Shown: positions 11,401-20,630 of the stretch, one piece after another
How the letters are laid out: every line of letters begins with the position of its first letter
Position numbering within the stretch: the stretch's first letter is position 1
Source of the DNA: Cladopsammia gracilis
Taxonomy: Eukaryota > Cnidaria > Anthozoa > Scleractinia > Dendrophylliidae
Direction: 5' to 3'
Assembly (NCBI GenBank): GCA_022457155.1
Contig: JAJGOT010000351.1
Span: 496,001 to 560,000, forward strand
Length of the DNA: 64,000 bases
Position numbers and translations under genes: made by a program
The notes under the pieces: generated by a model
The model's input: only the letters and a program-made list of their open reading frames with translations
Databases searched by the model: none
Told to the model about the DNA's origin: nothing

Positions 11401-11778
11401 GCCTCCGTGGCGTAGCGGTAATAAGCTTGCGCTTTTTGACTTAAACTTTGAAGGCCTATTCTGTGCCGTCGCTTAAACTGATATTCTATTTTTTTAGGAG
11501 GTAGAAATTTTCTATTTGGAAAATTCACACTTTTTGTTATTTTTAAATGATCATAGAGTTCTTTCAAAAAAATAAAAAAAAAATGAACTGTATGATGGTT
11601 TTAAAAATAGTAAAAACTCTCTACCTGCTAAAAAAAAAAAAAGGAAAATTGTGTGGTCGACGGCGGGGGCGGAACCCCCTGGTTAAGTCACACAAACTTA
11701 AATTAAACGACGGCAGAGATAAGGCCGTCATGTGTTTAAGTCAAGAAGCGCGAGCTTATACCACTACACCACGGAGGC
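11401..11778. mobile_element. Fold-back tRNA-like element, copy 2
   Basis: Same ends (GCCTCCGTGG and CCACGGAGGC) and same internal layout as copy 1. It is part of the segmental duplication, so it was probably copied with its surroundings rather than inserted separately. Confidence 0.65.
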
Positions 11779-12003
11779 GTAGCACGAGAAAGAGAGGTCG
11801 AAATTACCTAGAAATAGGTTGTGGGGTCTATTGTTTTCATTGAATCTATTAGCTTTAATTATACAGCTTTTATTCATAGTCCGTGCAGATGGTTGTTGGC
11901 TTTGTCAACATGAGAATAAATGAAATGATCATCAGTCAGCTGTTAATGTATGTTGGTCTGAGCTTGTGCTTCAGCATTTTGAATCAACCATTTTTATTTT
12001 TAG

Positions 12004-12074
12004 ACAACAGACAAACCTTCCGTCAACTGGAAGCGGGAAAGGGAGTATAATGCGTGACAGAAAACAAACTGAAG
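12004..12074 (+). other. Exon-like block 3 (71 nt) with splice signals
   Basis: Preceded by 'tttttatttttag' and followed by 'gtaagac'. Entered in phase 2, which is the phase left by blocks 1 and 2, it is open (contains P-S-T-G-S-G-K-G and D-R-K-Q-T-E). It then leaves one nucleotide, which fits the candidate terminal exon at 12569. The phase agreement is the main evidence that this may be real coding sequence. Confidence 0.38.
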
Positions 12075-12296
12075 GTAAGACTTTTGTATCAAATGATGGT
12101 GACTGAACGAAATTATAGACTTTTCGCCAAGAAATTGAGATCAAATCACTGAAAACGTGGGACGTAAGATTGTATGAAATCTGTTTGTTTTTGAAGAGCT
12201 TGAATTGCCAAATTTGCTTATTGAAAAAAACAGGAAAATGTTAGCGATCACATTTGATTTAAACGTGAAACATTTCCAAGTATAAAATCAAATATT

Positions 12297-12439
12297 GCCT
12301 CCGTGGTTTAGCGGTAATAAGCTCGCGCTTTTTGACTTTGCCGTCGTTTAAACTCATTTTCCTTTTCTTAAGCACGTAGAAAGTTTGAATTTTCCAAGTA
12401 GAAACTTCCTACATTAAAAGAAAATCGGAGGTGCAGCAC
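12297..12439. mobile_element. Short derivative of the fold-back tRNA-like element
   Basis: Starts GCCTCCGTGGTTTAGCGGTA and ends with 'cggaggtgcagcacgagag'. The inner arms pair through 'ttttcttaa' and 'gtttgaattttcc'-type sequences. It is less than half the length of copies 1 and 2. Confidence 0.6.
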
Positions 12440-12568
12440 GAGAGAGGTCAACTGTTTTCTCTGAATTGTACTAATCATAGTCGTTGGAGGATGTTGTTTA
12501 CATTAAAAACAAAACTTATAACATCACAAACAACGAATCCTTTATTAATTGCGATTTTTTTTCAACAG

Positions 12569-12627
12569 TTGATGGTCAAGTTACATTCAAGGAAGAAAGT
12601 AATCGACTGAACTTCGGCGAATTTTAA
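12569..12627 (+). CDS. Candidate terminal coding exon of an unknown gene
   Basis: An acceptor 'gattttttttcaacag' precedes the segment. Entered with one nucleotide from block 3 it reads 18 codons (starts V-D-G-Q-V-T-F-K-E-E-S-N) and stops at TAA 12625-12627. A canonical AATAAA follows 84 bases later at 12711. No family is recognised. The case rests on phase-compatible GT-AG signals and the poly(A) signal. Upstream exons were not found, and the BEL/Pao relic may sit in an upstream intron. It could also be a non-coding transcript or a chance alignment. Confidence 0.33.
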
Positions 12628-12710
12628 CTTGTCTCGTTATTAAGCAGGGCAAGCATAACAGTGTCGTACTGAACATTAAATGGTATATTTTTTTATTGTG
12701 CTGTTTGGAA

Positions 12711-12716
12711 AATAAA
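12711..12716 (+). terminator. Poly(A) signal AATAAA
   Basis: AATAAA lies 84 bases after the candidate stop codon. The GT-rich minisatellite starts about 20 bases further on and would act like a downstream GU-rich element. This is suggestive only. Confidence 0.4.
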
Positions 12717-12731
12717 GAATAAAAAAAAAAC

Positions 12732-15700
12732 GTGGAACACTGTGTCGAATTTTGTTTGAAATATAGTGCAAGTGTATGTCGAACACTGTGTGTCCCATAC
12801 TGTCTAGAAAGTTAAGTGTATGTCGAAGACTGTATGTCCAATACTGTGTGAAAAGTGAAGTGTATGTCGAACACTGTATGAATGGTAAAGTGTATGTCGA
12901 ACACTGTTTGAAACGTAAAGTGTGTGTCGAACACTGTGTGAAAAGTAAAGTGTGTGTCCAACACTGTGTGAAAAGTAAAGTGTGTGTCCAACACTGTGTG
13001 AAAAGTAAAGTGTGTGTCCAACACTGTGTGAAAAGTAAAGTGTGTGTCCAACACTGTCTAGAAAGTAAAGTGTATGTCGAACACTGTGTGAAAAGTAAAG
13101 TGTGTGTCCAACACTGTCTAGAAAGTAAAGTGTATGTCGAACACTGTGTGAAAAGTAAAGTGTGTGTCCAACACTGTCTAGAAAGTAAAGTGTATGTCGA
13201 ACACTGTGTGAAAAGTAAAGTCGTACACTGTCTAGAAAGTAAAGTGTGTGTCCAACACTGTCTAGAAAGTAAAGTGTATGTCGAACACTGTGTGAAAAGT
13301 AAAGTGTGTGTCCAACACTGTCTAGAAAGTAAAGTGTATGTCGAACACTGTGTGAAAAGTAAAGTGTGTGTCCAACACTGTCTAGAAAGTAAAGTGTATG
13401 TCGAACACTGTGTGAAAAGTAAAGTGTGTGTCCAACACTGTCTAGAAAGTAAAGTGTATGTCGAACACTGTGTGAAAAGTAAAGTGTGTGTCCAACACTG
13501 TCTAGAAAGTAAAGTGTATGTCGAACACTGTGTGAAAAGTAAAGTGTGTGTCCAACACTGTCTAGAAAGTAAAGTGTATGTCGAACACTGTGTGAAAAGT
13601 AAAGTGTATGTCGTACACTGTCTAGAAAGTAAAGTGTGTGTCCCATACTGTCTAGAAAGTAAAGTGTGTGTCCCATACTGTCTAGAAAGTAAAGTGTATG
13701 TCGAATACTGTGTGAAAACTAAAATGTATGTCGAACACTGTATGAATGGTAAAGTGTGTGTCCAACACTGTCTAGAAAGTAAAGTGTATGTCGAACACTG
13801 TATGAAAAGTAAAGTGTATGTCGAACACTGTATGAAAAGTAAAATGTATGTCGAACACTGTGTGAAAAGTAAAATGTATGTCGAACACTGTGTGAAAGGT
13901 AAAGTGTATGTCCAACACTGTGTGAAAGGTAAAGTGTATGTCCAACACTGTTTGAAAAGTAAAGTGTGTGTCGAACACTGTGTGAAAAGTAAAGTGTATG
14001 TCCAACACTGTCTAGAAAGTAAAGTGTATGTCGAACACTGTGTGAAAAGTAAAGTGTGCGTCCAACACTGTCTAGAAAGTAAAGTGTATGTCGAACACTG
14101 TGTGAAAAGTAAAGTGTGCGTCCAACACTGTCTAGAAAGTAAAGTGTATGTCGAACACTGTGTGAAAAGTAAAGTGTGTGTCCAACACTGTCTAGAAAGT
14201 AAAGTGTATGTCGAACACTGTGTGAAAAGTAAAGTGTATGTCGTACACTGTCTAGAAAGTAAAGTGTGTGTCCCATACTGTATGAATGGTAAAGTGTGTG
14301 TCCAACACTGTCTAGAAAGTAAAGTGTATGTCGAACACTGTGTGAAAAGTAAAATGTATGTCGAACACTGTGTGAAAAGTAAAATGTATGTCGAACACTG
14401 TGTGAAAAGTAAAGTGTGTGTCCAACACTGTCTAGAAAGTAAAGTGTATGTCGAACACTGTGTGAAAAGTAAAGTGTGTGTCCAACACTGTCTAGAAAGT
14501 AAAGTGTATGTCGAACACTGTGTGAAAAGTAAAGTGTGTGTCCAACACTGTCTAGAAAGTAAAGTGTATGTCGAACACTGTGTGAAAAGTAAAGTGTGTG
14601 TCCAACACTGTCTAGAAAGTAAAGTGTATGTCGAACACTGTCTAGAAAGTAAAGTGTATGTCGAACACTGTGTGAAAAGTAAAGTGTGTGTCCAACACTG
14701 TCTAGAAAGTAAAGTGTATGTCGAACACTGTGTGAAAAGTAAAGTGTATGTCGTACACTGTCTAGAAAGTAAAGTGTGTGTCCCATACTGTCTAGAAAGT
14801 AAAGTGTGTGTCCCATACTGTCTAGAAAGTAAAGTGTATGTTGAATACTGTGTGAAAACTAAAATGTATGTCGAACACTGTATGAATGGTAAAGTGTGTG
14901 TCCAACACTGTCTAGAAAGTAAAGTGTATGTCGAACACTGTATGAAAAGTAAAATGTATGTCGAACACTGTGTGAAAAGTAAAATGTATGTCCAACACTG
15001 TGTGAAAGGTAAAGTGTATGTCCAACACTGTGTGAAAAGTAAAGTGTGTGTCGAACACTGTGTGAAAAGTAAAGTGTATGTCCAACACTGTGTGAAAAGT
15101 AAAGTGTATGTCGAACACTGTGAAAAGTAAAGTGTGTGTCCAACACTGTCTAGAAAGTAAAGTGTATGTCGAACACTGTGTGAAAAGTAAAGTGTGTGTC
15201 CAACACTGTGTGAAAAGTAAAGTGTGTGTCCAACACTGTCTAGAAAGTAAAGTGTATGTCGAACACTGTGAAAAGTAAAGTGTGTGTCCAACACTGTCTA
15301 GAAAGTAAAGTGTATGTCGAACACTGTGTGAAAAGTAAAGTGTATGTCGAACACTGTTTGAAACGTAAAGTGTATGTCGAACACTGTATGAATGGTAAAG
15401 TGAATGTCGAACACTGTGTGAAAAGTAAAGTGTATGTCCAACACTGTGTGAAAAGTAAAGTGAATGTCCAACACTGTGTGAAAAGTAAAGTGAATGTCCA
15501 ACACTGTTTGAAAAGTAAAGTGTGTGTCGAACACTGTCTAGAAAGTAAAGTGTATGTCGAACACTGTGTGAAAAGTAAAGTGTGTGTCCAACACTGTCTA
15601 GAAAGTAAAGTGTATGTCGAACACTGTGTGAAAAGTAAAGTGTGTGTCCAACACTGTCTAGAAAGTAAAGTGTGTGTCCAACACTGTCTAGAAAGTAAAG

Positions 15701-17850
15701 TGTGTCCAACACTGTCTAGAAAGTAAAGTGTATGTCGAACACTGTGTGAAAAGTAAAGTGTATGTCGTACACTGTCTAGAAAGTAAAGTGTGTGTCCCAT
15801 ACTGTCTAGAAAGTAAAGTGTGTGTCGAATACTGTGTGAAAAGTAAAGTGTGTGTCCCATACTGTCTAGAAAGTAAAGTGTATGTCGAACACTGTGTGAA
15901 AAGTAAAGTGTATGTCGTACACTGTCTAGAAAGTAAAGTGTGTGTCCCATACTGTCTAGAAAGTAAAGTGTGTGTCGAATACTGTGTGAAAAGTAAAGTG
16001 TGTGTCCCATACTGTCTAGAAAGTAAAGTGTATGTCGAATACTGTGTGAAAACTAAAATGTATGTCGAACACTGTATGAATGGTAAAGTGTGTGTCCAAC
16101 ACTGTCTAGAAAGTAAAGTGTATGTCGAACACTGTATGAAAAGTAAAATGTATGTCGAACACTGTGTGAAAAGTAAAGTGTATGTCCAACACTGTGTGAA
16201 AGGTAAAGTGTATGTCCAACACTGTGTGAAAGGTAAAGTGTATGTCCAACACTGTGTGAAAGGTAAAGTGTATGTCCAACACTGTGTGAAAGGTAAAGTG
16301 TATGTCCAACACTGTGTGAAAGGTAAAGTGTATGTCCAACACTGTTTGAAAAGTAAAGTGTGTGTCGAACACTGTGTGAAAAGTAAAGTGTGTGTCCAAC
16401 ACTGTGTGAAAAGTAAAGTGTATGTCGAACACTGTGTGAAAAGTAAAGTGTGTGTCCAACACTGTGTGAAAAGTAAAGTGTGTGTCCAACACTGTCTAGA
16501 AAGTAAAGTGTATGTCGAACACTGTGTGAAAAGTAAAGTGTGTGTCCAACACTGTGTGAAAAGTAAAGTGTGTGTCCAACACTGTCTAGAAAGTAAAGTG
16601 TATGTCGAACACTGTGTGAAAAGTAAAGTGTGTGTCCAACACTGTCTAGAAAGTAAAGTGTATGTCGAACACTGTGTGAAAAGTAAAGTGTGTGTCCAAC
16701 ACTGTCTAGAAAGTAAAGTGTATGTCGAACACTGTGTGAAAAGTAAAGTGAATGTCCAACACTGTTTGAAAAGTAAAGTGTGTGTCCCATACTGTCTAGA
16801 AAGTAAAGTGTATGTCGAACACTGTGTGAAAAGTAAAGTGTATGTCGAACACTGTCTAGAAAGTAAAGTGAATGTCGAACACTGTGTGAAAAGTAAAGTG
16901 AATGTCGAACACTGTGTGAAAAGTAAAGTGTGTGTCCCATACTGTCTAGAAAGTAAAGTGTATGTCGAACACTGTGTGAAAAGTAAAGTGTGTGTCCAAC
17001 ACTGTCTAGAAAGTAAAGTGTATGTCGAACACTGTGTGAAAAGTAAAGTGAATGTCCAACACTGTTTGAAAAGTAAAGTGTGTGTCCCATACTGTCTAGA
17101 AAGTAAAGTGTATGTCGAACACTGTGTGAAAAGTAAAGTGTATGTCGAACACTGTCTAGAAAGTAAAGTGAATGTCGAACACTGTGTGAAAAGTAAAGTG
17201 AATGTCGAACACTGTGTGAAAAGTAAAGTGTGTGTCCCATACTGTCTAGAAAGTAAAGTGTATGTCGAATACTGTGTGAAAACTAAAGTGTATGTCGAAC
17301 ACTGTGTGAAAACTAAAATGTATGTCGAACACTGTGTGAAAAGTAAAGTGTATGTCCAATACTGTCTAGAAAGTAAAGTGTATGTCGAACACTGTATGAA
17401 TGGTAAAGTGTATGTCCAACACTGTCTAGAAAGTAAAGTGTATGTCGAACACTGTGTGAAAACTAAAGTGTGTGTCCAACACTGTCTAGAAAGTAAAGTG
17501 TATGTCGAACACTGTATGAAAAGTAAAATGTATGTCGAACACTGTATGAAAAGTAAAATGTATGTCGAACACTGTATGAAAAGTAAAATGTATGTCCAAC
17601 ACTGTATGAAAAGTAAAGTGTATGTCCAACACTGTGTGAAAGGTAAAGTGTATGTCCAACACTGTGTGAATGGTAAAGTGTATGTCCAACACTGTGTGAA
17701 TGGTAAAGTGTATGTCCAACACTGTATGAATGGTAAAGTGTATGTCCAATACTGTATGAATGGTAAAGTGTATGTCGAACACTGTGTGAAAGGTAAAGTG
17801 TATATGGAACACTGTCTGGAAAGTAAAGTATATAATGAAAGTGTATGTCG
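12732..17850. repeat. 30-bp minisatellite, about 170 copies
   Basis: The tandem unit resembles 'gtgtatgtcgaacactgtgt' plus 'gaaaagtaaa'. Two main subtypes differ by 'ctgtgtgaaaag' and 'ctgtctagaaag' and often alternate, giving a 60-bp dimer. Longer blocks repeat too: one run recurs 1140 bp apart (about 13609 and 14749) and a 300-bp run recurs near 16750 and 17050. Because 30 is a multiple of 3, very long open frames appear on both strands. Confidence 0.97.
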
Positions 17851-17885
17851 AGATCACTGTATAAAGAGTAGGAAGAAAACCAAGA

Positions 17886-17984
17886 CTTTCAGCCGGATAA
17901 TATTCAAATACTTGAATAGGTTTTACTACCTAATGAATGTACGTTAGTAAAAAGTATTCAAGTATTTCAACTACCGTCTGAAAG
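17886..17984. mobile_element. Short fold-back element next to the minisatellite
   Basis: The arms 'CTTTCAG...ATACTTGAATA' and 'TATTCAAGTAT...CTGAAAG' are inverted repeats around a loop of roughly 35 bp. About 99 bp in total, non-coding. Confidence 0.65.
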
Positions 17985-18992
17985 AAAATATTTCCAAAAT
18001 ACCCAATATATTATTTTAAAACAACCAGCGGTTAAAATAATGCTTGTCCTAAGTAAGACACCACACGGCAAACAACAAAAAAATGAAATAAATAACGTGG
18101 CCCAAATATTTTTTAACTAAATTGAGGAGCTGACAAAATAAAGTGAAAAGAGTGTTTATACGCGTAATCTGATCAAAATATATTTGAATTTTAAAGATTA
18201 AAGCAACTTTGCTGGGACGAGTTGAGTTTTTTTGAATTTCGCGGTAAAATGTTAAAGCCTGAAAATATCTTTAGAACTTTTTGGTAAAATCTCTTTGTCG
18301 CCTGGTATTTCTGTGATTCAAACACTGTATTTCAAGTTATGGTGCCAGTATAAACAAAGCCATAAAGTTGAAAATTAGTGCATGATACAAGACTCTCATT
18401 TTGTCAATAAATTTGGCGGGCGAACAGAACAAATTAATTTACATGTTTTCGACATAAACATTTACTACTTATTTCAAAATATTTTGTTCACATTAAACAC
18501 TATAACGCGAGGTTTTGTATCGGCACTTAAAACGATCATTGAGATCTTCGCTTGAAGTCTGCAAACCATAACCAAGAAATTCCACTTTTAAAAAAGGCGG
18601 CACATTCTACACTCAAACGTCTCATCATTAAACAGTTTCAAAAGCAAATACTGATTTATAAAAATTGCGGCCAAATAATGCATTTTTGGAACGGTTTTTT
18701 ACGCGTTCTTTTTGGAAAAAGTCATGTGACGCTTCCTTTATTCTGGAACTTCTTGCTTAATATATAAGCTAAATAACGCAGGAGAGCTTCCAGTCGATTC
18801 TTCTGTGGCAGTCTTCGTTCCGGCCTTGTTCTGTATTTCTTACTTCACTTTCAATTCTGCGGAGTTGTCAAATCCAGCTTGAGAAGAATGACTGAAAGAA
18901 ATTATTTTTAAAAGAAGCTGCGTCAATATCCAATGTGAGTCGAACAAAATTCTACAACTACATTACGTTTTATTGGGTCGAAAACGTTTTAA
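17985..18992. other. No gene recognised; weak promoter-like patch near 18.76 kb
   Basis: AT-rich sequence with short unremarkable open frames. 'AATATATAAG' at about 18758-18767 followed by a C/T-rich leader-like stretch could be a TATA promoter. No coding exon can be attached to it. Confidence 0.35.
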
Positions 18993-19168
18993 CTCTCTAC
19001 TTTCGAATTGCCCATAATACACTTTGTTTGCCCCCCATATTTTGCATAAACTATTGTTTGTAAATGCTCTTGGAAGGACTGCATATTCTCAAGAGCATTT
19101 CAAAACAATAGTTTATGTAAAATTTGGGGGCAAACAAAGTGTATTATGGGCAATTCGAAAATAGAGAA
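18993..19168. mobile_element. Fold-back MITE with long arms
   Basis: Left-arm parts such as 'TTCGAATTGCCCATAATACA' and 'CTTTGTTTGCCCCC' recur as reverse complement in 19089-19168. The arms are about 75 bp and nearly perfect, around a short loop at about 19064-19088. No coding sequence. Confidence 0.85.
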
Positions 19169-19174
19169 TTGAAC

Positions 19175-19590
19175 TGTTCACAACGTAAACAACATTCCCC
19201 ACGGCCTATGAATAAAACATGTATAATTAAAGCTAACTTATTCACTGAAAACAATAGACCCCACAACCTATTTCTAGGTAATTTTGAACTCTCTTTCTCG
19301 TGCTACGCCTCCGTGGTGTAGTGGTATAAGCTTGCGCTTCTTGACTTAAACACATGACGGCCTAATCTCTGCCGTCGTTTAATTTAAGTTTGTGTGACTT
19401 AACCAAGGGGGTTCAGCCCCCGTACTGCCCGCCCATTTTCCTTTTTTTCAATTTTTTAGCAGGGAGAAAGTTTTTACTGGAAAATTCAAACTTTTTACTA
19501 TTTTTTTTAAACGATCATAGGTTCTAAAAAAACCTCTATGATCGTTTAAAAATAGCAAAAAGATTGAATCTTCTGGCAAAAATGTACACA
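19175..19590. mobile_element. Fold-back tRNA-like element, copy 3 (opposite orientation)
   Basis: Reverse complement of sequence at about 10160-10330, including flank outside the GCCTCCGTGG end, followed by the tRNA-like half. It has an A-box-like 'TGGTGTAGTGGTATAAG' at about 19314 and a B-box-like 'GGGTTCAGCCCC' at about 19408. It ends with a separate small hairpin around 'aacgatcata' and 'tatgatcgtt'. Only one half of the palindrome is present. Confidence 0.65.
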
Positions 19591-19676
19591 GCTTGACGAC
19601 TTTTTGCTACTGAAAATTAGTCGTTTTCTACTGAATATAAGTCCAATAAATTAAAAACTTGCAGACGTTCAGGACC

Positions 19677-20194
19677 TGTCCGTCGCCGATGCGCATTTCC
19701 CTTTCGTAAACGGTCGATGCCATTTTAGCGACACTTAGAAAAATTTTCACTAATTTAAGAATTATTTTTTCTATCAGAAAAAGAAAATTGGAATATAATT
19801 ACCTGGAATCGAACCCGGAACCTCTGCATGCTAACATCTCTCTTTTATCACTAGACCACTGGGTTGATCCGGTAAACCCAAGAAAAATTTAATTATAAAA
19901 GGTGCTCTTCTTAATATATATCAATAACGGGTCACCCTATCCCTAAATCTTACCTAACCGTGAATCTAGCTTAGATCTAATAATCGCTTTACCTAGGCCC
20001 AATGTGATCTAATAATGATAGCCTATTTTCATCCCAATCCAGGCATAAACTAGAGAGAAATAGCATCGACCATTACAAAAGGCTTGGTTACTAATGAATG
20101 CTAATGATGGCATCGACCGTTCAAAATGGCATCGACCGTTTGCTAATAATGGCATCGACCGTTTACGAAAGGGAAATCAGCGTCGCCGATTTCA
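19677..20194. repeat. Inverted repeat with three 'GGCATCGACCGTT' copies
   Basis: The left arm (about 19677-19722) has 'tttccctttcgtaaacggtc'. The right arm (about 20150-20194) has 'gaccgtttacgaaagggaaa'. Just before the right arm, 'atggcatcgaccgtt' occurs three times in 60 bp. The arms enclose the tRNA-like sequence on the minus strand, so this may be a composite element of about 520 bp. Confidence 0.65.
19800..19867 (-). tRNA. tRNA-like pseudogene or SINE head
   Basis: On the minus strand an A-box-like 'TGGTCTAGTGATAAAAG' and a strong B box 'GGTTCGATTCC' are correctly spaced for a tRNA. The acceptor stem does not pair and I cannot fold a convincing anticodon arm. It is therefore a pseudogene or the head of a tRNA-derived SINE, and I assign no isotype. 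Confidence 0.5.
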
Positions 20195-20531
20195 TTTTCC
20201 TAATTTTTTTGGAAGCAAATTTGTTCAAATCGATTTAAATGACCCAATTCATACAAAAATACAACTGGTAGGCTAAATTTGGCTATTTGAGTTGTTCAAA
20301 AATAAAAAAAAAAATTATCTATGAGTGATTATTTTCCTATTTCTCTTTCGACTTTTCCAATCCCTCATTCCTTCATCAAGCGTTGATTAGAAATACTGCG
20401 CGGATTTTTTAACTTTCCAGTATAGTACCTTAGAACATCACTTCCTTATGATATTGCTATCGCCAAAGTTCAGAAAATCAATCAGCCACCGGTTTTTAAC
20501 TCAAGATTGCTACTGTATATTAAGTTCTTAC

Positions 20532-20630
20532 CTTTACAGTGTTTGCGTCTGATTCTGTAATTACAGTCTGTTTCCTCTTATCCGTTCCTGTTCCTCCACT
20601 TCGAGTTGACGGAATTTACATGTGGCTTGT
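20532..20630 (-). other. Minus-strand exon-like module (99 nt)
   Basis: The acceptor side is 'tttttttctaag' and the donor is 'gtaag'. It begins like the plus-strand blocks ('acaagccaca', 'attccgtcaa') and ends like the block A modules ('caaacactgtaaag'), linking the two sets. A frame gives F-R-Q-L-E-V-E-E-Q-E-R-I-R-G-N-R-L before a stop. All three frames contain stops. Confidence 0.45.

Larger units (their letters stand above)
10910..11890 (+). repeat. Segmental direct repeat, copy 2
   Basis: Second copy of the 9330-10330 segment, carrying exon-like block 2 and fold-back element copy 2. Internal differences include a small insertion in the fold-back loop near 11685-11710. Confidence 0.8.

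Noticed and set aside
12004..12074. G-S-G-K-G peptide as a P-loop nucleotide-binding site
   Set aside because: The peptide is too short, lacks the surrounding G-x4-G-K-[ST] pattern, and the exon itself is uncertain.
12676..15294. Very long minus-strand open frame (872 codons) and plus-strand frames of 784 and 739 codons
   Set aside because: They are the 30-bp minisatellite read in frame. Period 30 preserves any stop-free frame, and several frames on both strands are open at once, so length is not evidence of coding.
19800..19867. Functional tRNA gene
   Set aside because: The B box is good but acceptor and anticodon stems do not pair convincingly.
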